From positions 32,769-96,768 of the forward strand of contig JAKEFB010000100.1 in NCBI GenBank assembly GCA_022616275.1: a stretch of 64,000 bases of DNA. Direction: 5' to 3'. The translations under genes were made by a program, and so were the position numbers. How positions within the stretch are numbered: the stretch's first letter is position 1; the number at the start of each line of letters is the position of its first letter. Below, piece after piece: positions 7,740-16,072 of this stretch. Source of the DNA: Chloroflexota bacterium (GTDB lineage Bacteria; Chloroflexota; Anaerolineae; Promineifilales; Promineifilaceae). A model generated the notes under the pieces. The model was not told the DNA's origin, did no database searches, and saw only the letters and a list, made by a program, of their open reading frames with translations.

Positions 7740-9899
7740 ATGCGACCAACTGTGTCTGTAAAAATGTCCGGCCGCTCCAGCCGGCTTCCGGCGCTGATGG
7801 TGTCGTTCGCTGGCCCACTCTTGTTACTCCTGGTGGGGCCTGTCCTCCTCTTTCCCGATCGCTTCCCGCTCCCGGTTGTCCTGGCCAGCCTGGGCTTGTT
7901 GCTGGCCCCTTTTATTTTGCGCCGGGCCACAAAGGGGGTTTTCATTGCCCCAACCCCCCTCAATCTGCCCATTCTTCTGCTCCTGGTCGTGGCCCTGCCA
8001 GTCACGCTGTGGGTGACGCCGCTTTTCTGGCAGGCCACCTGGCCCAAGCTGACCAGCCTGCTGTGGGCTATGGCCGTCTTCTTTGAGGTAGTCAACTGGC
8101 CCTATGAGCCGGACCACCAGCCCCTGGCCCGGCCGGCCGGCCGGCGGATCGCCTGGTTGACGCTGGTTTACCTGGCGTTGGGTAGCGCTTTCACCGTTGT
8201 TGGCCTGCTTGGCCTGGGGGATACGGGAAAACTTCCCTTTCTCGGCCAGATCACTATTGCCTTGCCCAATCTGACCGGGGTCGCGCTGGGCCTGCCTGGA
8301 GGTATCCAGCCCAACGAAGTCGCCGGCACGTTGACCCTGTTTGCTCCCCTGGCGCTGGCTTTAAGCCTGGCTCTGCTTCTGGCCAGGCGACGAGAAGAGC
8401 CGGAAAGGATCACCTTTCACCCGCTCGGACTCGCGCCACGCCGCCTGGTCCCGGCCGTGGCCGGATTAAGCCTGCTGCTGGCGCTCTTCTTTACGGGCGT
8501 GCTACTCTTGACCCAATCCCGCAGTGGGCTATTAGGCTTTGGCCTGGCGCTGGTCCTGATGCTGCTCCTGATGGGCCGGCGTGGCTGGATTTTGCTGGGT
8601 GGACTGTCCGTCGTTGGCCTGGCCACGTTCCTGGTCGCCGGCCCCCAGCGGCTCATTTACATCTTTCTCTATGCCAGCTCCAGTTCCTGGCAATATGGGT
8701 CGGTCGGCCTCCGGCTCGAAATCTGGCAGCGTGCCCTCCGGGGCATCGCCGATTTCCCCTTGACCGGGATTGGGCTGGGAACGTTTCGCCATGCCTTAAA
8801 CTTTCTCTATCCCTGGCCCCAGCCAAAAGGTGAAACCACAGCCGTCTTAGACTTAGATTTGGCTCACGCCCACAATCTTTTTCTGCAAACAGCGTTGGAC
8901 CTGGGTCTGCCAGCGATGCTTATAGTCGTCGCCATTGTGGCCATTACCCTGGTCTGCCTGGCCCGGCTTTTCCGGCGCGTACCGGCCGGTTCGCCGGATC
9001 GCTACTGGGTCATTGGCCTGACCGGCGCTCTAACCGCTCACCTGGTTTTTAGCCTGACAGACACCATCGCCCTGGGTGCTCGCCCAGGTGTAGGCTTGTG
9101 GTTTCTCCTTGGCTTGACGATGGCTGCCTTCAGCCAGACCCGGACGACCCAGGGACAGCCGGCCGGCGAGATAGCGCCAGCCAGAAGAGTCCGGCCTGGT
9201 ATTATGGTTGCCGGACTTGGCCTCTTGCTCCTGGCCTTAGTCTGGCTCTGGCTACGCCCGGCGGCCAGGCTAAACCGTGTGGCGACCCAGGCCACGGCCG
9301 CGTTATTGGCCGAACCGGAGCTGTTACCGGCGGTCGAGGCTACCCTTTCAGAACTGGCTCGCTACAACTGCCACGCGAACTGGTATTGGGGGCTGGTCTT
9401 ACAGGCCCAGCAAAACGAGGCCGGCCGGGACGGGGCCTGGTCCGTCTTGTTGCAATGCACGGACCGTTTTACCCCCTACGTGGCCATCCTGGCCCCCGAC
9501 CACCAGGCGCTGGCTGAATTTGCCGTCCAGGTCCAGCCGGAGAGCGCGGCGGCTCATTTCTGGCTGGCCGGCATCCAGGCCGAACAGTCGCCGGCCCTGG
9601 CCGTCGAACTCTACCGGCAAGGGTTGCGTCTAACCCCAGGGGACGGTCTGCGCTGGCTAGAGTTAGGCGACCTGTTGGTAGACAGTGATCGCCAGGCAGC
9701 GATTGCCGCTTACCTGGAAGCCTGCCGGCACGGCGACCCGGCCGGCAATGGCTGCTGGCGGGCGGGACAGACGGCCGAAATGGAAGGGGACGTCACCGCT
9801 GCGGTTGCTTATTATCGCCAATCGCACCTGGCCAAAGCATTAGACCGGGCGGCGCAGTTGGAATCCGGCGCACTCCCTGGCCCCCGCTCAAACAAATAA
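7740..9899 (+). CDS. O-antigen ligase/polymerase (Wzy_C) with C-terminal TPR domain
   Basis: A roughly 719-residue multi-spanning membrane protein with about 12 hydrophobic segments up to residue about 535. TQSRSGLLGFG is the O-antigen ligase/Wzy_C hallmark, followed by a large extracytoplasmic loop. LAHAHNLFLQTALDLG is the second conserved signature. The last about 165 residues are TPR-like (SAAAHFWLAGIQAE and GDGLRWLELGDLL). The family joins or polymerises undecaprenyl-linked repeat units on the outer face of the membrane. ATG 7740 and ATG 7764 are both possible starts and neither has a convincing ribosome site. A second O-antigen ligase lies at 57.7 kb, so one may polymerise and the other ligate. 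Confidence 0.85.
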   Translation: MRPTVSVKMSGRSSRLPALMVSFAGPLLLLLVGPVLLFPDRFPLPVVLASLGLLLAPFILRRATKGVFIAPTPLNLPILLLLVVALPVTLWVTPLFWQATWPKLTSLLWAMAVFFEVVNWPYEPDHQPLARPAGRRIAWLTLVYLALGSAFTVVGLLGLGDTGKLPFLGQITIALPNLTGVALGLPGGIQPNEVAGTLTLFAPLALALSLALLLARRREEPERITFHPLGLAPRRLVPAVAGLSLLLALFFTGVLLLTQSRSGLLGFGLALVLMLLLMGRRGWILLGGLSVVGLATFLVAGPQRLIYIFLYASSSSWQYGSVGLRLEIWQRALRGIADFPLTGIGLGTFRHALNFLYPWPQPKGETTAVLDLDLAHAHNLFLQTALDLGLPAMLIVVAIVAITLVCLARLFRRVPAGSPDRYWVIGLTGALTAHLVFSLTDTIALGARPGVGLWFLLGLTMAAFSQTRTTQGQPAGEIAPARRVRPGIMVAGLGLLLLALVWLWLRPAARLNRVATQATAALLAEPELLPAVEATLSELARYNCHANWYWGLVLQAQQNEAGRDGAWSVLLQCTDRFTPYVAILAPDHQALAEFAVQVQPESAAAHFWLAGIQAEQSPALAVELYRQGLRLTPGDGLRWLELGDLLVDSDRQAAIAAYLEACRHGDPAGNGCWRAGQTAEMEGDVTAAVAYYRQSHLAKALDRAAQLESGALPGPRSNK

Positions 9900-9991
9900 A
9901 ACCTCGCGTGATTGCCAAAAGAGACGTTGTTGTGACGTTCCTCTCTCTATTTTCACCTGATCATTAACCGGCCCCCCGATAAGAAACAGCA

Positions 9992-10021
9992 TTACCAATA
10001 CCCTTTAACTTCGGCTATAAT
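9992..10021 (+). promoter_or_regulatory. Promoter upstream of the lipoprotein gene
   Basis: TTACCA (9992-9997) and a perfect TATAAT (10016-10021) are separated by 18 nt in an AT-rich 170-nt gap that otherwise holds nothing recognisable. The start codon follows 48 nt later. Confidence 0.5.
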
Positions 10022-10069
10022 AACTTTTACCGAATGGGACTAATGTCCTAGATTTTTAAGCAAGGCAGG

Positions 10070-10948
10070 ATGACGACTTTGGAACTAAAGCGACACCTAA
10101 ATTTGGGTCGTGAGCAAAGAATACGACAGTGGCTGTTCCTCTTTTTGCTTTCAACTGTCTTGCTGTTTGGTAGTAGCTGCCAGGAATCAGGCGGTTTAGA
10201 GCTACCTTCGGCCGGCCCTGGCCGGCCGGGGATTCAACCGGTCACCGCCGCGCCAACCGAAACGCCTAAAGGACCGTTACCTTCATCTACCCCAGGGCTA
10301 CAGGCAGCAACACCCACCTCTATTCCTACAGTCACCTTGATACCTGGCGCCGTAATGCCGGCGCAGCCAGGGAGCGCTGATGGTGGCGACTCGGAAGGTG
10401 ACTCAAACAAAGACGTTTCGCCGCCGGCCGACGAGGACGACGAATGCAAGACCTGCCCGTTTGGTGACGGCCAGAGTTCTGACTCCGGCCCTGTCATCCC
10501 ACCGACACCCACTCCTGTATTAAACGCGGCCGACGCGCCGCGCTTCCCGGAAACGCCCATTAATTCTTCCTTTGATGCGACTGTCTTTATTACTAACCTG
10601 GGACTGGTGCGTGATTCTTTCCGCAGTTTTACCCTGGATTGGTTCCCTATTCTTCGTGAGGAGCGGGAACGCAACCGGGGGGACTGTGGCTCCTATCTTG
10701 GTTGGTATACGCTATGGGTGACCCTGGCGCCCGCCTTTGCCTCGGTCCCTCCAGAATGGGAAAGCTTATATATTGAATATCGCGTTCTTTTGGAACAGGC
10801 AGTGATCATCACCACAGATATTCGGGTGATCTGTCCTGCAGTGCAACCAGGGCCGTATGCTCGGAACGTAGATCCTATTCCCTTTTTTACAGCCGCCTAT
10901 CCTCGAATCGAGCAAATGGTAGCCGAAGGTTCACAACTGGCGCCATAG
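10070..10948 (+). CDS. Predicted lipoprotein of unknown function
   Basis: A 292-residue protein with a basic N-terminus, a hydrophobic segment (about 21-33) and a lipobox ending at C37 (FGSSC), so it is probably lipidated and exported. Residues 40-160 are a low-complexity Thr/Pro/Gly linker with an acidic patch around a CKTC motif (126-129). The C-terminal about 130 residues form a compact, mostly helical domain with a Cys at GDCGSYLGW and another at IRVICP. I do not recognise this domain. It has its own promoter and ends just before the leader RNA of the Wzm/Wzt operon, so it is probably a separate unit. Confidence 0.7.
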   Translation: MTTLELKRHLNLGREQRIRQWLFLFLLSTVLLFGSSCQESGGLELPSAGPGRPGIQPVTAAPTETPKGPLPSSTPGLQAATPTSIPTVTLIPGAVMPAQPGSADGGDSEGDSNKDVSPPADEDDECKTCPFGDGQSSDSGPVIPPTPTPVLNAADAPRFPETPINSSFDATVFITNLGLVRDSFRSFTLDWFPILREERERNRGDCGSYLGWYTLWVTLAPAFASVPPEWESLYIEYRVLLEQAVIITTDIRVICPAVQPGPYARNVDPIPFFTAAYPRIEQMVAEGSQLAP

Positions 10949-10983
10949 CCCGGCCTCTAATTTCAATAACTGGATATGTCTGG

Positions 10984-11127
10984 TATAATTCAGGCTACCC
11001 TTTGGGTAAAGCCTAAGTTCCCGGCTCTTACCTTCGCGTTCTCTCACTCTGTGCTGGTTCATTGGTAGTGCCAGTCTGCCCTATGACCGGGAGTGACAAC
11101 GGCCCGCGTGGATAGTGCGGGCCTTTT
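10984..11127 (+). ncRNA. Candidate structured leader RNA or small RNA ending in an intrinsic terminator
   Basis: A perfect TATAAT at 10984-10989 precedes a stretch that can fold into three elements. First, a hairpin AGGCT/AGCCT (10992-10996 with 11010-11014) enclosing ACCC/GGGT. Second, a domain closed by TCCCGG/CCGGGA (11019-11024 with 11087-11092), with a small CTGG/CCAG stem inside. Third, a G/C stem GGCCCGC/GCGGGCC (11101-11107 with 11117-11123) followed by TTTT. No open reading frame of note lies here. It could be a free small RNA of about 130 nt or a regulated leader of the exporter operon 62 nt downstream. I could not match it to a riboswitch class by eye. Confidence 0.5.
11101..11127 (+). 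terminator. Intrinsic terminator or attenuator before wzm-like gene
   Basis: A 7-bp perfect stem (11101-11107 with 11117-11123), 9-nt loop and TTTT tail. It lies 62 nt before the next start codon and downstream of a TATAAT box, so it may act as an attenuator. Confidence 0.65.
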
Positions 11128-11188
11128 CCATACCTGATTTTAGTGATCCCTTGTCGGAAGGGTGGAACTTGCCTGACGGTAATTACTC

Positions 11189-12061
11189 ATGGCCAACATC
11201 GATCTCCCTCTAGAAAGCGTGTCCCACCCGGCCACCGGCCGGAAAGCCTTGTACCGGGTCCAACCCTCGCCAGGTTGGGTCTCTCTCAAGCTGCGCGAGC
11301 TGTGGGCCTATCGTGAGCTGCTTTACTTCCTGACCTGGCGCGACATTAAAGTCCGCTATAAGCAGTCGGTCTTGGGCGCGGCCTGGGCGATTATTCAACC
11401 AGTTGGCACGATGATTGTTTTTTCGATTTTCTTCGGCCGGCTGGCTAAACTGCCGTCCGATGGCGTTCCCTACCCGATCTTTAGCTACGCCGCGTTGCTG
11501 CCCTGGAACTACTTTGCCTTTTCGCTGGCCCAGTCGTCCAACAGCCTGGTAGGCAGCGCCAATCTCATCAAAAAGATTTACTTCCCCCGGTTGGTCGTCC
11601 CCATTTCCAGCGTACTGTCGGGCCTGGTTGACTTCGCCATTGCCTTTATCATCCTCCTGGGAATGATGCTCTACTTTAACATCCGGCCGACGGCCGGGAT
11701 ATTGCTGTTACCCTTTTTGATGCTGCTGGCGCTGGTCGCCTCGCTCGGCGTCGGCTTGTGGTTGTCGGCGCTCAATGTCCACTTCCGCGACGTGCGCCAG
11801 ATTATCCCCTTTCTCACCCAGTTTTGGTTTTTTGTTACACCCGTCGTCTATTCCAGCAGCCTGCTGGAAGAGCCCTGGCGGACCCTTTACGGCTTGAACC
11901 CCATGGCCGGCGTGGTCGAAGGTTTCCGCTGGGCCTTGCTTGGCACGGATACACCTCCCGGCCCGATGTTGCTGGTCTCAACCCTCATCTCCTTCATTCT
12001 CCTGGTCACCGGGGCCCTGTACTTCCGGCGCATGGAAAAAAGCTTTGCCGATGTGGTTTAA
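11189..12061 (+). CDS. Polysaccharide ABC-2 exporter permease (Wzm-like)
   Basis: A 290-residue integral membrane protein of the ABC-2 polysaccharide exporter type, with six hydrophobic segments. Its cytoplasmic N-terminus carries the family signature around WRDIKVRYKQSVLGAAW, followed by QSSNSLVGSANLIKKIYFPR, typical of Wzm/TagG permeases. It forms a channel with the ATPase encoded next and moves undecaprenyl-linked glycan across the inner membrane. The ATPase gene begins 29 nt downstream, after a GACGACG tandem repeat. Expression may be controlled by the structured leader and terminator upstream. Confidence 0.93.
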   Translation: MANIDLPLESVSHPATGRKALYRVQPSPGWVSLKLRELWAYRELLYFLTWRDIKVRYKQSVLGAAWAIIQPVGTMIVFSIFFGRLAKLPSDGVPYPIFSYAALLPWNYFAFSLAQSSNSLVGSANLIKKIYFPRLVVPISSVLSGLVDFAIAFIILLGMMLYFNIRPTAGILLLPFLMLLALVASLGVGLWLSALNVHFRDVRQIIPFLTQFWFFVTPVVYSSSLLEEPWRTLYGLNPMAGVVEGFRWALLGTDTPPGPMLLVSTLISFILLVTGALYFRRMEKSFADVV

Positions 12062-12063
12062 TA

Positions 12064-12085
12064 GACGACGGACGACGGACGACGG
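12064..12085 (+). repeat. GACGACG heptamer repeats between wzm- and wzt-like genes
   Basis: About three copies of GACGACG/GACGACA-type heptamers fill nearly the whole gap between the two transporter genes, beginning 2 nt after the stop codon. Related arrays lie at 55250-55281 and 59128-59137. Confidence 0.8.
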
Positions 12086-12090
12086 GTAAT

Positions 12091-13392
12091 ATGAGTGACA
12101 TTGCCATCCACGTCGAAAAATTGAGTAAGCAATACTTCCTGGGCGAACAGGTGAAATATGGCACACTGCGCGACAGCCTGGTGCGGATAGCCGGTTACCC
12201 ATTACGCCGCCTGCGTGGGCGGGCCAGGCCCACCAGGCGCGAAGCTATTTGGGCGCTGAAGGACGTTTCCTTTACTGTCCGGGATGGGGAAGTGGTCGGG
12301 ATTATCGGCCGAAACGGGGCCGGCAAAACTACCCTCCTGAAAATCCTGTCGCGCATCACCGAGCCAACGGCCGGTTACGCCGATATTTACGGGCGGGTCG
12401 GCTCTTTGCTGGAAGTGGGCACGGGTTTCCACCTGGAATTGACCGGCCGGGAAAATATCTTCCTCAACGGCGCGATTCTGGGTATGAAACGTCGCGACAT
12501 CGAGCGCAAATTTGACGAGATCGTGGAGTTCGCCGGGGTGGAACAGTTCGTGGATACACCCGTCAAGCATTATTCGACCGGCATGTATTTACGCCTGGCT
12601 TTCTCGGTGGCAGCGTACCTGGAGCCTGATATTTTACTGGTGGACGAAGTGCTGGCCGTCGGCGACGCCGATTTCCAGAAAAAGTGCCTGGGTAAGATGG
12701 AAAACGTGGCCCGGGCCGGGCGTACCGTGCTTTTCGTCAGCCACAACATGGCCGCCGTCAGCGTCCTTTGCCAGCAGGCCATTCAGTTGGAGCAAGGGCA
12801 GATCGTCCAAATAGGTCCGGTGGCCGACGTGATCCAGGCTTATCTGGCCACGGCCGGCTCGGAGGGCGCTCCACGCCGCACCAACAGCTACAACCCCTCA
12901 GCTCCCGTCTACATTGAAAGCGCTACACTCCAATCAGTGCAGCAATCCGACGAGGGGCGCACCACCGTTTCTCTGGTTGCCAACTGCCACGCCTCGCGGC
13001 CGGCGCCCTTTACCGTCGAATGGCATCTTACCTCCCTGTTGGGCCAGCGCCTGGCCTTCGGCAGCCCGGCCCATTTTCGTCGCCAACCGCTGGAAGCGCC
13101 GGCCGGCCGCTTCGACGTCCACATTACGATCAGCGACATGCCCCTGGGCGCCGGCCGTTACTACTTTGACCTGCGCCTGGGCGACCTGCGGGAAAAGATC
13201 TACTACGACGTTTTTGACCGGGCAGTCGCCGTGGACGTCGAGTCATACGACCCCTACAAGACGGGCCGATCCTTCAGCCCTAAAAAAGATTTCGGGGCCT
13301 TCCACTTCCCGGACCAATTTACGATTACAATACCAGCCTACAGTGGTAATGGAATTCAAAGCGAAGCCACAATCATCTCTGGCCGAGAGTGA
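12091..13392 (+). CDS. Polysaccharide ABC exporter ATPase with C-terminal carbohydrate-binding domain (Wzt-like)
   Basis: A 433-residue ATPase. Walker A is at 73-80 (GRNGAGKT), the signature motif is YSTGM at 161-165, Walker B is ILLVDE at 181-186 and the H-loop His is in SHN at 217-219. Residues about 245-433 form an extra beta-rich domain like Wzt_C, which in characterised O-antigen exporters recognises the modified end of the glycan. That suggests this locus exports a capped polymer. ATG 12091 is chosen because the protein then starts with the normal family N-terminus; the frame is open further up but overlaps the permease gene. It pairs with the permease upstream. Confidence 0.93.
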   Translation: MSDIAIHVEKLSKQYFLGEQVKYGTLRDSLVRIAGYPLRRLRGRARPTRREAIWALKDVSFTVRDGEVVGIIGRNGAGKTTLLKILSRITEPTAGYADIYGRVGSLLEVGTGFHLELTGRENIFLNGAILGMKRRDIERKFDEIVEFAGVEQFVDTPVKHYSTGMYLRLAFSVAAYLEPDILLVDEVLAVGDADFQKKCLGKMENVARAGRTVLFVSHNMAAVSVLCQQAIQLEQGQIVQIGPVADVIQAYLATAGSEGAPRRTNSYNPSAPVYIESATLQSVQQSDEGRTTVSLVANCHASRPAPFTVEWHLTSLLGQRLAFGSPAHFRRQPLEAPAGRFDVHITISDMPLGAGRYYFDLRLGDLREKIYYDVFDRAVAVDVESYDPYKTGRSFSPKKDFGAFHFPDQFTITIPAYSGNGIQSEATIISGRE

Positions 13393-14329
13393 CGGCCAGG
13401 CCGTTGCTAACACCGCGGCCGATATGACGGCCGCCATCTGCCACTACAACCCCACCCGGCATCCTTATTTGCAGCGCCTGGCCAGCCTGTGCGTCGCCGC
13501 GCTGCAAAAGGTCCCGGACGACCACCTGACGATCCTGGTCTGTGATGGTAGCCCGGAGCCGGACCCCACCCTGGCTGAGATGGTGACCGGCGACCGGGTC
13601 TGCTACCTGCACGCCGGCCGGCAGCTCTCCTTTGGGGCCACTTACAACCTGGGCGTCGCGGCAGCCCAGACCGACTACGTGGCCCTGATTGCCAACGACA
13701 TTCTCATTTCTTCTCTCCAACTCCAGCGCCTGGCGCATGAGTTGAAAGGCGACGTCGGCTGCGCCATGCCCTATCTCATTCGTTCCGATTACGCCACCCA
13801 GGTCGCCCGGCGGGCGCGTGTTCCCCGTCGTTGCTATCCAGCCTCCATGACCCTCAACGTCAACGTCTTTCGCCGTGACGTATTGCAGGCCGCCGGCCAG
13901 GTGCCGGAAGAGCTGTCCGGTTCCTTCAACGACATGGTTGTTTTTCATCGCCTGCAAGCCCAGGGTTATCGCATTGCCCTGGTTAACGTCGGAGAAGTAG
14001 ACCATCTGCGGGCCATTACCCGCCGCATCGCCTCCAACATGGCTTATGAACAGGACCTGGCGGCCGCGCCTGCCCTGGCCCTTGATCTCTTCCACGGGGT
14101 TCAGCCAGGGCGGCAGAAAAATTTCTGGGCGCGGCTGTATGCCAACGCCGCCCAATACCCTCTCTCCCGCCTGCTCTGGCGGCTGGTCAGCGCCATTCCC
14201 TGGCAGCTCAACCAGCAGCGCGGGCTTGGCTACGCGGCCGCCTGGCTGGAGCCCTACCTGGCCTGTGACCTCAGCCTTTACGGCCGGGCTTTGACCCGCC
14301 GCCGGCCGGCGTGGAGGGAGAAACCGTGA
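13349..14329 (+). CDS. Family 2 glycosyltransferase
   Basis: A cytoplasmic GT-A glycosyltransferase of about 326 residues. The nucleotide-sugar half shows TAAICHYNPT at the first beta strand, FGATYNLGVAAAQTDYVALIANDI (metal-binding position is N-D rather than D-x-D) and a later LNVNVFRRDV acceptor region. Start ATG 13349 overlaps the end of the Wzt-like gene by 44 nt; ATG 13424 is the alternative. The end overlaps the next start by 4 nt (GTGA), so this block is translationally coupled. Sugar and acceptor are unknown. Confidence 0.8.
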   Translation: MEFKAKPQSSLAESDGQAVANTAADMTAAICHYNPTRHPYLQRLASLCVAALQKVPDDHLTILVCDGSPEPDPTLAEMVTGDRVCYLHAGRQLSFGATYNLGVAAAQTDYVALIANDILISSLQLQRLAHELKGDVGCAMPYLIRSDYATQVARRARVPRRCYPASMTLNVNVFRRDVLQAAGQVPEELSGSFNDMVVFHRLQAQGYRIALVNVGEVDHLRAITRRIASNMAYEQDLAAAPALALDLFHGVQPGRQKNFWARLYANAAQYPLSRLLWRLVSAIPWQLNQQRGLGYAAAWLEPYLACDLSLYGRALTRRRPAWREKP

Positions 14330-15252
14330 TCCCAACAGCGGTAGCTCTGGCTATAGCGGCCGGCACCTTCATCTTGGGCGCGGCGACCGCCCTGGCCTGG
14401 CAGCGGCGGCGCCACCGCTCCAAAACTGGCCGGCGGTTGAACCGCCAACCTTTAGCCGGTTGCGAGGACGTATTCCCGGTTGGCATCGCCCCTTTCCGGG
14501 CCCTGGTCAGGCTGGCCGGCGAGCGGAAAGCGGCCACCCTGAGCACCCAATTCGGCCACCCGCTGACTTTCACCGCCCAGGATGGCGAAGATATTTTGCT
14601 GGCTGAGCTTTTTGCCTGTAAACCGGCCGGCTATTACGTCGAGATCGGCGCTTACGACGGCGTCCACCTCAGCAACACCTATTTTTTCGAGCAGTTGGGC
14701 TGGCAAGGGCTGCTCATTGAGCCGCTGCCGGACCAGGTCGAAGCCTGCCGGCGCAACCGCCCCGGCAGCATTGTCGTCCACGCTGCCGTCGGCAACCGGG
14801 GCAGCGGCACGATCCAGATTACCGAGGTGCTCGGCGGCGATAACGGCACCTTTTCACCGGCCGAGCTTTCCTTCGTCGAGACCACTATCCAATCGGAGGC
14901 CAAAGCTCGCCAGCTTGGCCAGCAGTTTAAGAGCCACGACGTTCCTCTGCGCACCTTTGAGGCCATTGCCGAAGAAGTTGGCCTGGAGCCTGGTACAGCC
15001 ATTGACCTTATTTCTATTGACTGTGAAGGCATGGACTTCGAGGTACTGCAATCCATTGACCTGAAGAAGTGGCGGCCGCGCCTCCTGCTCATTGAACGCG
15101 TCGAGCCGGCCCTGGTGGCTTACCTGGCGCAGCGGGGTTACGGACCACTCCTTCGCATTCGCGCCAACACCATCTTTAGCCGCGAGCCGGGGGATCGAGC
15201 CGTCTTATCACGCCAGGGCTATTGGCAGGCGCTTGGCCTGGGTAGGTGGTAA
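14326..15252 (+). CDS. FkbM-family methyltransferase with N-terminal membrane anchor
   Basis: A 308-residue protein with a hydrophobic N-terminal segment (about residues 3-24) and then an FkbM-type class I SAM methyltransferase domain. Motif I is YVEIGAYDGVHLSNTYFFE, with the acidic LLIEPLP strand after it. The later IDLISIDCEGMDFEVLQSID is the FkbM signature. These enzymes O-methylate sugars or lipids. The GTG start at 14326 has a GGAGGGA site at 14313-14319 and overlaps the stop of the previous gene by 4 nt. In this locus it probably methylates a glycan residue. Confidence 0.85.
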   Translation: MIPTAVALAIAAGTFILGAATALAWQRRRHRSKTGRRLNRQPLAGCEDVFPVGIAPFRALVRLAGERKAATLSTQFGHPLTFTAQDGEDILLAELFACKPAGYYVEIGAYDGVHLSNTYFFEQLGWQGLLIEPLPDQVEACRRNRPGSIVVHAAVGNRGSGTIQITEVLGGDNGTFSPAELSFVETTIQSEAKARQLGQQFKSHDVPLRTFEAIAEEVGLEPGTAIDLISIDCEGMDFEVLQSIDLKKWRPRLLLIERVEPALVAYLAQRGYGPLLRIRANTIFSREPGDRAVLSRQGYWQALGLGRW

Positions 15253-15256
15253 GGCC

Positions 15257-16072
15257 ATGCCTGTAATCGTTTGTAACGGGATGAACCGGGCCGGGTCTAC
15301 GCTGCAATATAACCTGGTCCGCGGCCTGGTGGAAAAGATGGGCTTAGGACAGGGCGAGGGGTTTATCCTGCGGGAACAAATCCACGACTGCCAGACACTG
15401 CTGCAGGCCTGGGGCCAGGACGGCCGGTGGCACGTCGTTAAGATGCACGATCTGCCCCCCGGCGCGGCCGAGATGACTGCCGCCGGGACGATGGTCATTG
15501 GCTACATTTACCGGGATATTCGCGGCGTCGCCGCCTCCTACAAGCGGGTCTGGCAATTTGAAGGAGAAAAACTGCTGGAAGAGTTAGACAGGGCGGTAGC
15601 CACCTATTACGCCGTCGGCCGGTTGCCACAGCACGTTCTGTGGCAGAAGTACGAAGAGGTCATGGCCGACCTGCCCCAGGCAGCGCGAGAATTGGCGGCT
15701 TTTCTTAACCTGGCCCCTTCGCCTGCTTTGCTGGACGAAGTCGTCCGCGAATGTTCGGTTGACAGCATGAAGAAGGTCTTGCAGCGCCTGGAGTGGAAGC
15801 TGCGGCTACAGAAATTTTTATCGCTGGCCCGCCGTAGTTTGCGCCGCCTGGGCATCGCCGTCGCCCGGCCGCAAACACAACCTGGAACCAAACAACGTAT
15901 TGACCAGCAGACGTTGCTGCACCCCAATCACATCTCGGCCAACGGCGGCGCGCCCGACAATTGGCAAAGTTTGTTAAGCGAATCGGAAAAAGAATGGTTG
16001 ACCGCCCGCTACGGGCAGTGGTTGCAAGAAGCCGGCTACCCGGCCGATACGGTGGCTCAGGTGGCAAAATGA
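15257..16072 (+). CDS. Sulfotransferase-family protein 1
   Basis: A 271-residue P-loop protein resembling PAPS-dependent sulfotransferases. The N-terminal VCNGMNRAGSTL corresponds to the 5'-phosphosulfate-binding loop. GYIYRDIRGVAAS corresponds to the 3'-phosphate-binding strand with its conserved Arg and Ser. The predicted role is sulfation of a polysaccharide or lipid. ATG 15257 follows the previous stop by 4 nt. The end overlaps the next sulfotransferase start by 4 nt (ATGA), so the two are coupled. Confidence 0.75.
   Translation: MPVIVCNGMNRAGSTLQYNLVRGLVEKMGLGQGEGFILREQIHDCQTLLQAWGQDGRWHVVKMHDLPPGAAEMTAAGTMVIGYIYRDIRGVAASYKRVWQFEGEKLLEELDRAVATYYAVGRLPQHVLWQKYEEVMADLPQAARELAAFLNLAPSPALLDEVVRECSVDSMKKVLQRLEWKLRLQKFLSLARRSLRRLGIAVARPQTQPGTKQRIDQQTLLHPNHISANGGAPDNWQSLLSESEKEWLTARYGQWLQEAGYPADTVAQVAK

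Noticed and set aside
5280-8095. Long open frames on the minus strand (for example 7085-8095)
   Set aside because: They lie opposite well-supported + strand genes, have no recognisable motifs or ribosome sites, and are expected from the high GC and codon bias.
10990-11095. Possible c-di-GMP-I (GEMM) riboswitch
   Set aside because: There is a hairpin followed by AAAGCC, but no GNRA tetraloop, no matching receptor and no second conserved stem. I kept it only as an unassigned structured RNA.
11758-12090. Longer N-terminus for the Wzt-like ATPase
   Set aside because: The open frame overlaps the permease gene throughout, and the family N-terminus begins at ATG 12091.
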